Source: Algibacillus agarilyticus (GTDB lineage: Bacteria; Pseudomonadota; Gammaproteobacteria; Enterobacterales; Alteromonadaceae). Taken from it: a stretch of DNA of 49,821 bases. Below are positions 26,971 to 35,829 of the stretch, piece by piece (position 1 is the stretch's first letter; every line of letters begins with the position of its first letter). Both the position numbers and the translations under genes were made by a program. A model generated the notes under the pieces. It was given only the letters and a program-made list of their open reading frames with translations. It was not told the origin of the DNA and made no database searches. The stretch covers positions 1-49,821 of the forward strand of contig NZ_QMED01000035.1 of the NCBI RefSeq assembly GCF_003286125.1. The letters are read 5' to 3'.

Positions 26971-27478
26971 ATGGCAAGATTAATTTTGGTTTGTGGCCCG
27001 ACTGGAGTGGGTAAAACTACTTACTCACTATCACTCACTATCACTCGCTAAAGAAATAGAGGCAATAAAATTTTCTATTGATCCATGGATGCAAACACTA
27101 TTTTCAAAAGACATGACCAGTCTAGATTTCGAATGGATGATGGAAAGAGTGAATAGGTGCTCAGAACAAATTTGGGATGTTAGTGAGCAGATTTTGGCAA
27201 TTAATGGAAACGTGATATTGGATCTTGGTTTCACCACAAAAGAGCAAAGGGATATATTTGCTAATCGAGCTAGACTGCTTGGTTTAGATCCAGAGATACA
27301 TTATTTGCACGCTTCTACAGATACTCGTAAACAGCGTGTAGAGAAACGAAATACAGAAAAAGACCCTCGTGTTTACTCTTTTGAAGTGACAGACATGATG
27401 TTTAACTTTATGGAACCTAGATTTGAAGTGCCAGATGAAGATGAATTAAAAAACGGGCGTACAATTAATGCATCATAA
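26971..27478 (+). pseudogene. P-loop kinase (AAA_33-like) broken by a 10-bp duplication
   Basis: From ATG 26971 the frame reads MARLILVCGPTGVGKTTYS, a perfect Walker A, then hits a stop after 26 codons. The rest of the protein (LAKEIEAIKFSIDPWMQTLF through DEDELKNGRTINAS) continues in the +2 frame to TAA 27476-27478. At the junction a 10-bp unit, TCACTATCAC, is present 2.4 times (27023-27046). Removing one unit restores an uninterrupted 165-residue protein with SLSLAKEIEAIKFSID. The family (small ATP-binding kinase-like proteins, PF13671) phosphorylates varied small molecules; the substrate is unknown. It is either a recent pseudogene or a slippage-controlled gene. Similar direct repeats flank it. 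Confidence 0.8.
27023..27046 (+). repeat. 10-bp tandem repeat causing the frameshift
   Basis: The period is exactly 10 bp over 24 bp. It adds 10 nt to the kinase gene and shifts the frame just after the Walker A motif. Confidence 0.85.
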
Positions 27479-27585
27479 ATCAGGATAGGGATCGCGAAGC
27501 CTGCCGTTCATCCAATTGTTGAACAAGCCCGATCGAGCAGATTATACTATTTATAGTAATTTGCTTTTGGTGGGCAAGCCTGACT
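27471..27585 (+). repeat. Direct repeat flanking the kinase gene, copy 2
   Basis: It begins at the last codons of the kinase gene and matches copy 1 at 26483-26599. Between its end and 27672 no gene is seen; a short direct repeat of CCCG(G)TTCAGG occurs near 27650-27670. Confidence 0.8.
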
Positions 27586-27672
27586 TTAAACCCTTTTTTA
27601 CTGTGTTTACCTTGGCGGCTGTGGGCACTGGGTCGATTCTCTTGGTTACCCGGTTCAGGCTACCCGTTCAGG

Positions 27673-28245
27673 TTAGCCAAGTTGTTGCGAATTTTTTGAT
27701 AGCTTTTTCTTTAACAACATAACAAAACCTACGATCAATAAGATAAAGAAAATCAGGGTGAAGCTGCTTTTTAGCACAGTGAATAGACTCGCAATTTTAA
27801 CCGTGCTCACTTGTAAATCTGGAAATGAGTTGATCATTTTGATGATATATATATTTTCAACGTAATCAAAAATACCGGCTAAAAAAGGTACCAATGCAAG
27901 GTAGTAAATTTTAGTATTTTTAATAAGTAGTTTTTTACAAAGCCAAACTAGCATTAATGAGTAAGTAACAGAAAATAAGCCAGGATAAATAAAGTCGAGT
28001 GGTAATTGAATCGACAAATATAAATTACGCCCATCTGCGCCTAAGGTATGGAGCAACTCATTTGCGTAATTATAAGCATAACCTGAAGGCGATAAATCAA
28101 ACAACGGAATTTCGGGTGCAAATTTAGTAACGGCAGGAATGGAATAAGATAGCATCGCAATGTATACAACCATAGTGAATACAAATAACGCACTTATTAT
28201 TTTTCCTGATGAGTATTTTTGCATAATACGAATTAAGGCTTCCAT
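27673..28245 (-). CDS. Multi-pass membrane protein of unknown function
   Basis: A 190-residue protein with about four hydrophobic helices: ISALFVFTMVVYIAMLSYSI, LFSVTYSLMLVWLC, YYLALVPFLAGIFDYVENIYII and LIFFILLIVGFVMLL. No known motif apart from the charged segment FDYVEN inside a helix. SD GGAG lies 9-10 nt before ATG 28245. It may form an operon with nothing, since the next gene upstream is 70 nt away and similar in type. Function unknown. Confidence 0.6.
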   Translation of the reverse strand: MEALIRIMQKYSSGKIISALFVFTMVVYIAMLSYSIPAVTKFAPEIPLFDLSPSGYAYNYANELLHTLGADGRNLYLSIQLPLDFIYPGLFSVTYSLMLVWLCKKLLIKNTKIYYLALVPFLAGIFDYVENIYIIKMINSFPDLQVSTVKIASLFTVLKSSFTLIFFILLIVGFVMLLKKKLSKNSQQLG

Positions 28246-28314
28246 GTAAATGATGACTCCAATTGAATGATGGCTGAAGAAAGTATGAGTGTCCGTTATT
28301 GTTTATTTAACGGT

Positions 28315-28602
28315 TTATGGCCTGATGGCTTTTAAAAAATAGCCAACCAACACCGATACCAGTAAACCAAAAAACGATAACAGTCCCGTTGCTATGAGTA
28401 TCGCGTTAATCATACTACTCTGGTCTTGTGTATTTTCAGCTAACCCTAAGTTATTTGATTGAAATGTATATAGGCCAATAAGTGAAATGACCACAATTAT
28501 CGCCATCGATATAAAAGATGTACGCCAGAATGTGTGGGGGTTTTTCCAATGCATACCACCGGCAATAATGATTGAAAGCCCTGTTAATAAATATGAAATC
28601 AA
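28315..28602 (-). CDS. Small three-helix membrane protein, unknown
   Basis: A 95-residue protein. Hydrophobic segments are ISYLLTGLSIIIAGGM, TSFISMAIIVVISLIGLYTF and ILIATGLLSFFGLLVSVLVGYFL. The start is TTG 28602, supported by AAGAGG 8 nt upstream. It lies 69 nt upstream of the other small membrane gene on the same strand and may be cotranscribed with it. No family recognised. Confidence 0.5.
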   Translation of the reverse strand: MISYLLTGLSIIIAGGMHWKNPHTFWRTSFISMAIIVVISLIGLYTFQSNNLGLAENTQDQSSMINAILIATGLLSFFGLLVSVLVGYFLKAIRP

Positions 28603-28647
28603 TTTGAAATCCTCTTGATAGCTAAATCAGTTGAAAAATAGTTTATG

Positions 28648-28873
28648 TATAGTCAAAGCGATCGGGTTTTAGGGGCAGGTTTCTAGTTCCAGACGAAACC
28701 TAAGTACTTACATCCATGTAAAGCAAAGCCGTCAAAGCTACCGCGTCCTGCTCTCGCCCCTTACCTGCATCCATGCAGGCAAGCTTCGAGACGCCATGAG
28801 CATATACTCTACTATGTGATTGGAGCGAGTAAGCGCTGACAATGAACCATAAAACCTGAGCGATAAGACTATA
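28648..28873. repeat. 226-bp modular palindromic repeat, copy B
   Basis: It is bounded by TATAGTC (28648-28654) and GACTATA (28867-28873) and runs in inverse orientation to copy A. It contains CTTACATCCATGTAA and CCTGCATCCATGCAGG hairpins. Compared with A it has one extra internal module and lacks another. Confidence 0.8.
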
Positions 28874-29039
28874 GTCGTTTTTGTAAGTGTGAACACTACC
28901 TGAGCTTGGCTATATTTTATTTGAATAATTAGATTAACCGATTGTGTTGTTTATTGGAAGTTTGAGTGCTTGCTGGGAGGTGGGGGGAATGAAACGATCT
29001 TGGGGTAGGTGCTTTAATACTGCTGAAAAAGCATACACA

Positions 29040-29059
29040 AAAGATAAACACGCCCTAGG
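29040..29059. repeat. 20-bp repeat end (partner at 20482-20501)
   Basis: Exact reverse complement of 20482-20501. It lies in the 28874-29115 gap downstream of the Mrp-like operon; nothing else is seen in that gap. Confidence 0.5.
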
Positions 29060-29115
29060 CTAAAATGTAATGGCCAATTCAACTTGACCACTACACTGTA
29101 AATATTGCGTCTACT

Positions 29116-30852
29116 TTAAATGTAATAAAGCAATAATATACCCACAAGCAACAAAGCAACCCAAAAAACCATAGTTTCTGTTGGCCATAACTTAGCAAAG
29201 TAACCTTTGGGTTTTTCTTTATCCTTATCATAAGAGCTATTTATCAATTGGTTAATACCGCCTTTAGCTGCACTTTCAAGCTTGCCGATGCCTTGAATCA
29301 CCGAGTAATAAATAGGCACAACAAAGCTAGGGGCTAGTTTGCGGTAAAGCCAGTCAGCATCTAAGTTGGTTGAAGGTAATTCTGGCGGATACATATTCTT
29401 TGAGTTTAGCCATACAAATGCTAGCGCAGAAAAGAATAAGAGTTGGAGTTGAGTGAGCACATGCGTGATATCGTAAGGTTGGTATTCAACCTCCCAAGGT
29501 AATAGGGCGTATACCGTTTGCGCCGGGAAAGTACCAATAATGACACACAGCACAGCGGCTATACCCATTGCAATTAACATGTTTTTAGGTGGCTCGGTTG
29601 TGCGAATGCCTGAATCATGCGCAAAAAAGGCAAAGTAAGGAATTTTAATACCTGCGTGATGAAATACCCCCGCAGCGGCAAACAATAAGGCTAGCCAAAT
29701 ATAATCATAACCTTCAGCAATAGCGGCACTCATGATCATCGATTTAGAAACAAAACCACTAAACAACGGGAAGGCAGAAATGGAGGCAGCGCCAATAATA
29801 CAGAGTAGGGTTGTTTTAGGCATGCTTTTGTAAAGGCCGCCCAATTCAGAGCCGTTTATCTTACCGGTCATGTGCAATACGGCCCCCATTGTCATCATTA
29901 ACAAGCCTTTAAATATCACGTCGTTAAAGGCATGGGCAACCGCGCCATTTAGCGCGAGCGAGGTGCCTATGCCCACACCCACAACCATAAAGCCAACTTG
30001 GTTGATCATGCTGTAGGCTAATACTCGGCGTAAGTCATTTTCGATAACTGCATAAAAGATTGGAAAACACGCCATCGTCACACCAATCCAAACCAGCAAC
30101 TCAGTGCCCGCATAACCTCTTGCTAATGCATAAACGGCTACTTTAGTGGTAAAAGAGGCTAGAAAGATCGTGCCTGTGGGGGTTGCTTCGGGGTAGGCAT
30201 CGGTTAACCAAGTATGCAAAAATGGGAATGCACATTTAATACCAAACGCTAAGAAGATTAACCAAGCGCCTAGATTTAATATGCCGTCATGTTCTAAACC
30301 AATATCTGAAAATCGTGCACTGCCTGTTTCGTTAATGAAAATAATCGCTCCGGCTAGCAATAACACACCCGATAGCACTTTAATCATGATGTAACGTAGG
30401 CCTGCGCTATAAGCTCGATCGGTACGTCTCGCCCACACTAAAAATACTGAAGTTAAAGCCAATAACTCCCAAAACACAAAAAGCGTTAATAAATCGCCTG
30501 CAAACACAGCTCCAACCGCACTCGCGGCATAACTTAGCCCTGCAACATGTTGAACGGTATCTTTAAGGTGCAACGCATAAACTACCGCGATAAAAGCGGC
30601 TAAATGAAATAAATAGCCAAAGACCATACTGAGCTTATCGACCCTTACCGGCTCCAATTGGTAACCCATAAATTCGAATGCCCAATATAGGCCATGTTCC
30701 ATACCGGATAGCTGTATGGCTCCCCAGATAGGGGTAATAAGCATGATGGCGCTACGCAAATGCCCGCGTAAAAAAATAGCCGCCAGTGAACCAATTAAAA
30801 GAGGAAGAAATGGCGGTAGCTGTGGTAATAATAATGGCAAGCTACTCATCAT
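29116..30852 (-). CDS. Mrp-type antiporter subunit D-like (third copy)
   Basis: A 578-residue polytopic protein of the proton-conducting NADH dehydrogenase/Mrp family (PF00361). Conserved marks are LFVFWELLALTSVF (the membrane Glu of the family), FGIKCAFPFLHTWLTDAYPEATPTGT, and FTTKVAVYALAR with its Lys. It ends with an extra hydrophilic loop and a last helix (TMVFWVALLLVGILLLYYI). It is the last gene of the operon and overlaps the 84-codon gene upstream by 11 nt. It would form part of the ion path of a sodium/proton antiporter in the inner membrane. Confidence 0.85.
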   Translation of the reverse strand: MMSSLPLLLPQLPPFLPLLIGSLAAIFLRGHLRSAIMLITPIWGAIQLSGMEHGLYWAFEFMGYQLEPVRVDKLSMVFGYLFHLAAFIAVVYALHLKDTVQHVAGLSYAASAVGAVFAGDLLTLFVFWELLALTSVFLVWARRTDRAYSAGLRYIMIKVLSGVLLLAGAIIFINETGSARFSDIGLEHDGILNLGAWLIFLAFGIKCAFPFLHTWLTDAYPEATPTGTIFLASFTTKVAVYALARGYAGTELLVWIGVTMACFPIFYAVIENDLRRVLAYSMINQVGFMVVGVGIGTSLALNGAVAHAFNDVIFKGLLMMTMGAVLHMTGKINGSELGGLYKSMPKTTLLCIIGAASISAFPLFSGFVSKSMIMSAAIAEGYDYIWLALLFAAAGVFHHAGIKIPYFAFFAHDSGIRTTEPPKNMLIAMGIAAVLCVIIGTFPAQTVYALLPWEVEYQPYDITHVLTQLQLLFFSALAFVWLNSKNMYPPELPSTNLDADWLYRKLAPSFVVPIYYSVIQGIGKLESAAKGGINQLINSSYDKDKEKPKGYFAKLWPTETMVFWVALLLVGILLLYYI

Positions 30853-31096
30853 AATAGTCTTCCTTTTTCATCAATACTTTCCGCATCGCTTTGGCGATAA
30901 GGACTAAAATAACACAACCTACAAACCCGTATATCGCGTAAAACGCAGGAATGTTCTCCCAGTCATGATAGATATGTCGGTGTACAATAAAATCGACAAT
31001 GACCAAGACTGCACATATCACGTAAAACACCTTGATAATTTTAGCGATATTTTCGGGTTTATCGAAAAAGTCTGGCTTGTTTTGTTCTTTACTCAT
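30842..31096 (-). CDS. Small two-helix membrane protein of the Mrp-like operon
   Basis: An 84-residue protein with helices IIKVFYVICAVLVIVDFIV and YAIYGFVGCVILVLIAKAM and charged ends. It is embedded between two D-type subunit genes: it starts 1 nt after the stop of one and overlaps the start of the next. It is probably an accessory subunit of this operon type; the function is unproven. Confidence 0.7.
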   Translation of the reverse strand: MSKEQNKPDFFDKPENIAKIIKVFYVICAVLVIVDFIVHRHIYHDWENIPAFYAIYGFVGCVILVLIAKAMRKVLMKKEDYYDE

Positions 31097-32641
31097 TTAA
31101 GACTGTCCTTTTACCGAAGTAGACACGCCCGGTATCAAATTAATCAAATCAAGAATGGGTTGTGGATAGAAGAACAACACCACACATGCCGTTGATGTTA
31201 TGCCTATCGCAATTAAGCTAGGCAAAGGTGCCTCTTTGGTTTCTGACCATGACCAAGGTTGTAACGGTTGGTTGGTAGATTGTTGATTAGCTGAATTCGG
31301 TTTTATAGCATGAAAGAAAGCTTTGATTGGAATAGGGAGTAAGTAAGCCACATTGAGTAATGAGCTAATAGTCAGTACCGCAACAATAATCAATTTATCT
31401 GTCTCTAGGGCACCGACAATCAAATACCATTTACTCCATGTTCCGGCCATGGGCGGCAAACCAATAATACTCAACGCGCCTATTGCAAAGGCTGCCATCG
31501 TTATTGGCATTTTACGCCCAAGCCCTGCCATCTCGCTGACATTCTTTTTATGAGCCGCTACCATAATAGCCCCTGCACAGAAGAATAATGTGATTTTACC
31601 GACCGCATGCGTAACAATATGAAAAGTCGCCCCTGCGGCTGCAACAGACGATGCTAATAAAGCACCCACTACAATGTAGCTCAATTGGCTAACCGTAGAA
31701 TAAGCTAATCTTGCTTTTAAGTTGTCTTTGGTCATAGCGACGCAAGATGAGAATAATACCGTCGCTGTAGCGATATATAACATGACATCTGTTGTAGCTA
31801 TCTCAGATAAATTATCAATACCAAAGATATAAATGATGACCTTGAGAATACTGAATACACCCGCTTTAACGACTGCCACAGCATGTAATAACGAACTAAC
31901 AGGTGTTGGTGCTACCATCGCCGCGGGTAGCCAACGATGAAATGGCATTAAGGCTGCCTTGCCAATACCATAACAAAATAGAACGAGTAATAAGGCAAGT
32001 AAACCATCAGATTGTGCATCAGAAAAAACGCCACCAGGGGTAAACTGTAAAGTACCGGCGCTAACCCAAGTGCCTAGAATAGCAAACAACAAGAAAGCGA
32101 TTGAGGTACTAAGCAAAATACCCAGGTAAACTCGGCCACCGCGTTTTGCATCTTCAGTGCCTGCATGTGTTACTAATGGGTAAGTCGATAACGTTAATAA
32201 TTCATAAAATATAAATAAGGTAAGTAAATTATCTGAAAAACAAATCGCCATAACCGTACTGATAGATAGTGCAAAACAGCAGAAAAATCGCGTTTGATTA
32301 TCTTCATTATGGCCGCGCATATAACCAATGGCGTAAATGGTGGTGATGATCCACAAAAAGCTGGCCACTAAAGCAAACACAACCCCTAGAGGCTCTACCG
32401 AAAAGGCGATATCTAAACCGGGTAATAAGGTTACCCATGTTGTTGCCATCTCTACTTGATTGAATACATTGTCGGTTATGCTTAATACCAAGGTAAAAAG
32501 AATGATGGCAATTAAAATTGAAGCGGTTTCTCTCAGGTTTGGATATTTACCTAAGAGTACAACCAAAGCCGCCCCAATTAACGGAACGATAATTGTCAAA
32601 TTAATTAAGAGCGAAGGTTCTAGTGCAGACCAGATATTCAT
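31097..32641 (-). CDS. Mrp-type antiporter subunit D-like (second copy)
   Basis: A 514-residue member of the proton-conducting membrane family, with LLTLFIFYELLTLSTYPLV, KAALMPFHRWLPAAMVAPTPVSSLLHAVAVVKAGVF and ARLAYSTVSQLSYIVVG. All are standard for Mrp D/NuoM-like subunits, with the key Glu and Lys present. It overlaps the upstream D gene by 4 nt (ATGA type). It would work as one of three parallel ion-conducting subunits. Confidence 0.87.
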   Translation of the reverse strand: MNIWSALEPSLLINLTIIVPLIGAALVVLLGKYPNLRETASILIAIILFTLVLSITDNVFNQVEMATTWVTLLPGLDIAFSVEPLGVVFALVASFLWIITTIYAIGYMRGHNEDNQTRFFCCFALSISTVMAICFSDNLLTLFIFYELLTLSTYPLVTHAGTEDAKRGGRVYLGILLSTSIAFLLFAILGTWVSAGTLQFTPGGVFSDAQSDGLLALLLVLFCYGIGKAALMPFHRWLPAAMVAPTPVSSLLHAVAVVKAGVFSILKVIIYIFGIDNLSEIATTDVMLYIATATVLFSSCVAMTKDNLKARLAYSTVSQLSYIVVGALLASSVAAAGATFHIVTHAVGKITLFFCAGAIMVAAHKKNVSEMAGLGRKMPITMAAFAIGALSIIGLPPMAGTWSKWYLIVGALETDKLIIVAVLTISSLLNVAYLLPIPIKAFFHAIKPNSANQQSTNQPLQPWSWSETKEAPLPSLIAIGITSTACVVLFFYPQPILDLINLIPGVSTSVKGQS

Positions 32642-34173
32642 TTTATTGTCTCCTCTGTTACAACAGAAGGGATACTAACAAAAGGTTCAGGAATCGATTG
32701 AGTTAACCATTGTGCCGCAGTATCGGCCGCGGTCACACTTAATGAAGTATCAATACCAAAATAAATATTTGCGATAACCAATATCCACATCGGAATTAAC
32801 ATGAGTATAGGCGCCTCTTTGATTGTTTTACCTTCGGTTAACTCAGAGGGTTTCTTGAAGTAAGCTGCTTCCAAAATTCGGCCAATATAAACAACCGCTA
32901 ATAAAGAGCCAATTAAAACTAAAAACGCTACTATCCAGTGTTGTTGCTCAATTGCTGCCGTTACTAAATACCACTTACTGACAAAACCGGCAGTCAGAGG
33001 GACACCAATGATGCTTAATCCAGCGATAGCAAATGCAGCCATCGTTAATGGCATTTGTTTGCCTAAACCTTGAAAGGCTTTTATATCCACAGAGCCAATG
33101 CGATAAAATACCGCACCAACGGCCATAAACAAGGCCCCTTTCATTAGTGCATGATTAAAAACGTGCAATAGACCTGCCATTAATCCCGTACTGCTGACTA
33201 AACTAATGCCAAGGATCATATAGCCAATTTGTGCCACGCTACTATACGCGAGTACAGTTTTGATGTTGCTTTGCACAGTTGCCATAAATGAACATTTGAA
33301 TATAGCGACAATCGCTAAAACCATTAAAATAATGTCCATATCCATCGTAAAGAAAACATATTCAGCGCCATAGATGGTAAAAATAAAGCGTATCATCACA
33401 TAGACAGCAACCTTAGTGGCTGTGCTTGCTAAAAACGCACTGACGGCTGATGGCGCATGGGTATAAGCGGGAGGTAACCACATGTGCAGTGGAAACAGAG
33501 CTAGTTTGATACTGACACCCACAAGAATAAAAGCTAACCCGGTATTAATCGTTCGATTACCATCGTATTCAGCAATGCGATTTGCCAAGTCAAGCATGTT
33601 CAACGTGCCGGTTTTCATATACATCATACCCACACCAATGAGTATGAACGTCGCGCCAATCGTCCCCATCACTAAATAACGAAATGCCGCGGTAAGGCAA
33701 CGTTTATCAGAAGCCAAGCTAACAAGCGTGTAGGTAGACAGAGACGATATTTCTAAGAAAACAAATAAATTAAAGGCATCGCCCGTGATTAAAATGCCTG
33801 ATAACCCCGTTAAACAAAGTAAATGGGCACTGTAAAATAATGTGTGTCGGCTACTGTCGATTTCCTTCGCAATGCTTTCTTTTGCGTAGACCAAAACTAA
33901 TGTCGAGATACCAGTGACCACACTTAACACGATGGCGCTAGCGGCATCAATGCGCAGTTCAATACCCCAAGGTGATTCCCAGCCCCCCACTGCATAATTT
34001 AATACGCCTTGCTCTAAGGTAGCAAAAAGTAAATCGACTGAAATGAAGAAACTGAGGCCGCTGATTATCGTTGCAAATACCCAAGCCAAATGACTTTTCA
34101 TTAGTAAAATACAAATCGGCGCGGCAATCAATGGAAGAACAATAGGTAAAACCAGAAGGTGCTGTTCAAACAT
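32638..34173 (-). CDS. mrpD: Mrp antiporter subunit D
   Basis: A 511-residue polytopic protein. AFNLFVFLEISSLSTYTLVS, KLALFPLHMWLPPAYTHAPSAVSAFLASTATKVAVYV and TVLAYSSVAQIGYMILG are the canonical MrpD/MnhD blocks with the conserved Glu and Lys residues. It follows mrpC directly with a 1-nt overlap, the normal Mrp order C-D. Part of a sodium (or potassium)/proton antiporter complex used for pH and salt homeostasis. Confidence 0.9.
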   Translation of the reverse strand: MFEQHLLVLPIVLPLIAAPICILLMKSHLAWVFATIISGLSFFISVDLLFATLEQGVLNYAVGGWESPWGIELRIDAASAIVLSVVTGISTLVLVYAKESIAKEIDSSRHTLFYSAHLLCLTGLSGILITGDAFNLFVFLEISSLSTYTLVSLASDKRCLTAAFRYLVMGTIGATFILIGVGMMYMKTGTLNMLDLANRIAEYDGNRTINTGLAFILVGVSIKLALFPLHMWLPPAYTHAPSAVSAFLASTATKVAVYVMIRFIFTIYGAEYVFFTMDMDIILMVLAIVAIFKCSFMATVQSNIKTVLAYSSVAQIGYMILGISLVSSTGLMAGLLHVFNHALMKGALFMAVGAVFYRIGSVDIKAFQGLGKQMPLTMAAFAIAGLSIIGVPLTAGFVSKWYLVTAAIEQQHWIVAFLVLIGSLLAVVYIGRILEAAYFKKPSELTEGKTIKEAPILMLIPMWILVIANIYFGIDTSLSVTAADTAAQWLTQSIPEPFVSIPSVVTEETIK

Positions 34174-34529
34174 CAGATTAAGTCGTCCTTATCTTTAAAT
34201 TCATTTTCTTCTACCGTCCCATAGGCGCGTTTAATTCTAACAATAAGTGCAAGCCCAACCGCAGTCGTCGCGACTCCCACTACAATTGCCGTTAAAATCA
34301 GTACGTGTGGCAGAGGGTTAGAGTAAGTTGTAATGCCTTCGGCGACTATAGGCGCACTGCCGTTAGTCACTTTGCCAATTGAGATATACATCATAAAAAC
34401 CGAGGTTTGAAAAATATTTAACCCGACAACTTTTTTAACTAGGTTATTTGCCGATATGACAATGTAAAACCCTGCCATCATTAAAAAAACAACGATCCAG
34501 TAATTGTAATAGTCAATAATAAAACTCAT
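34173..34529 (-). CDS. mrpC: Mrp antiporter subunit C (NuoK-like)
   Basis: A 118-residue, three-helix protein homologous to NuoK. Markers are LVKKVVGLNIFQTSVFMMYI and NPLPHVLILTAIVVGVATTAVGLALIVRI, the latter typical of MnhC. It overlaps mrpB by 4 nt upstream and mrpD by 1 nt downstream, consistent with tight translational coupling. Confidence 0.9.
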   Translation of the reverse strand: MSFIIDYYNYWIVVFLMMAGFYIVISANNLVKKVVGLNIFQTSVFMMYISIGKVTNGSAPIVAEGITTYSNPLPHVLILTAIVVGVATTAVGLALIVRIKRAYGTVEENEFKDKDDLI

Positions 34530-35503
34530 GGAATATTCTTCCTTTCAGCTTGACCTGCAAAGGCATAAAAAATAGCGAGCATCGCGGCAAAAACGGTAAT
34601 ACCAACACCCAGCTCAATAATAATAATACCAAGGTGTTGCCCTGCAATTGGGTCACTTGCCAATACGTTATAATCTAAAAAGTTACCGCCTAAGAACAAA
34701 CTAACAACTCCGGTTCCGGCGTAAATAAGAACACCTAATGCGGCAAGCACTTTAAGTAACGACGGCTGTAAAACATGGGTGGCTAATGGCAAACCAAACA
34801 CTAATGCATAAAGAATGATTGCTGCCGCGGCTATTACCCCAGCTTGAAAGCCGCCTCCAGGGCCATAATCGCCATGAAATTGCACATATAAAGCAAACAG
34901 TAAAATCAAAGGGATTATAAGTTTGGCAACTACTCTTAACACCAAATGAGACTTTAACCCTGATTCAATAGCGGCTCTATCTCGTTTAGGTAACCCGAGC
35001 AAACTAAATACCCCGATGGCGGCTGCAAATACAACAGCGGTTTCGCCTAACGTATCAAAACCTCGGTAACTCGCTAAAACAGACGTGACCATATTGGGCA
35101 AACCAACTTCTTGTGGCGAATCTTGAATATAGCGCGGCGCAACATGTTGTTGAGCCGGGTTGTTTGGGTCACCAAATGGAGGCATATCTAACGTGCCGTA
35201 TATCAGTGCAGCGCCGGTCGCAACCACCACCAATAACGGAAGCCATGATTTGTGATTATTGGTTTTTTCTTTACGCCCGGTTAACGCCAATGTGCCTAAC
35301 ATTAAAACGGTGGAAATACCGGCCCCTACCGCGGCTTCGGTAAATGCCACATCAACCGCATCAAGGTTGACAAAAATAAGTGCTGACAAGAAGCTGTAAA
35401 TACCAAACAACATCACCACGGCAAAAAGATCTTTCAAAAAAATCACTCTCAAGGCTGTAATGGCCAACATGCCAAGCAACATTAAGTCAATAAACACGGC
35501 CAT
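34526..35503 (-). CDS. mrpB: DUF4040-MrpB fusion (carries the MrpA C-terminal part)
   Basis: A 325-residue protein. Residues 1-80 match the DUF4040/MbhD segment (LRVIFLKDLFAVVMLFGIYSFLSAL, DVAFTEAAVGAGISTVLML). About 145-180 (FDTLGETAVVFAAAIGVFSLLGL) matches the MrpA C-terminal or MbhE part. About 195-320 is MnhB (YVQFHGDYGPGGGFQAGVIAAAAIIL). The operon has no full-length mrpA; its C-terminal functions are fused to MrpB here, while D-type copies stand in for its large domain. This is a known alternative Mrp layout. Confidence 0.88.
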   Translation of the reverse strand: MAVFIDLMLLGMLAITALRVIFLKDLFAVVMLFGIYSFLSALIFVNLDAVDVAFTEAAVGAGISTVLMLGTLALTGRKEKTNNHKSWLPLLVVVATGAALIYGTLDMPPFGDPNNPAQQHVAPRYIQDSPQEVGLPNMVTSVLASYRGFDTLGETAVVFAAAIGVFSLLGLPKRDRAAIESGLKSHLVLRVVAKLIIPLILLFALYVQFHGDYGPGGGFQAGVIAAAAIILYALVFGLPLATHVLQPSLLKVLAALGVLIYAGTGVVSLFLGGNFLDYNVLASDPIAGQHLGIIIIELGVGITVFAAMLAIFYAFAGQAERKNIP

Positions 35504-35829
35504 TAGTGAGCCTCCTTGTTTTTATCATCTCGAGTTTCTGCCATCGTTAGCAACCCGCCATGCCTTGCCGACTTCGCTAAAGCATGAGAAGCCGTTGGGC
35601 TTGTAAGTAATAAAAAAATAAGTATGAACAATAATTTAACCGCAATTAAACCAAAATCAGTTCGTAATATTAATCCGATGATAATTAATAGGGTTGCAAT
35701 TGAATCGGTTATACTGGCCGCATGAACCCGTGTGAAAAAATCGGGAAACCTAAATAAACCAATGGCGCCTGTAATACTAAAAAAGGCGCCTAATACAAGA
35801 AAGATAATGCTCAGGGTTTCTAAAATCAT
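35503..35829 (-). CDS. mrpG: Mrp antiporter subunit G
   Basis: A 108-residue protein with three helices and the MnhG signature FSITGAIGLFRFPDFFTRVHAASITDSIATLLIIIGL and TSPTASHALAKSARHGG. It overlaps mrpF by 4 nt and touches mrpB. Accessory membrane subunit of the antiporter. Confidence 0.9.
   Translation of the reverse strand: MILETLSIIFLVLGAFFSITGAIGLFRFPDFFTRVHAASITDSIATLLIIIGLILRTDFGLIAVKLLFILIFLLLTSPTASHALAKSARHGGLLTMAETRDDKNKEAH

Noticed and set aside
26483-27585. Integron cassette with attC sites
   Set aside because: No paired R-Y-Y-Y-A-A-C and G-T-T-R-R-R-Y boxes with matching inner arms could be found, the spacer before the gene is about 370 bp, and no integrase is in the window.
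27650-27672. GCTACCC on the plus strand as another motif copy
   Set aside because: The complement reads GGGTAGCC, lacks the last conserved bases, and no GACT lies at the right distance.
27516-27722. Short plus-strand frame
   Set aside because: It lies within the direct repeat and overlaps the end of a membrane protein gene; no ribosome site or motif.
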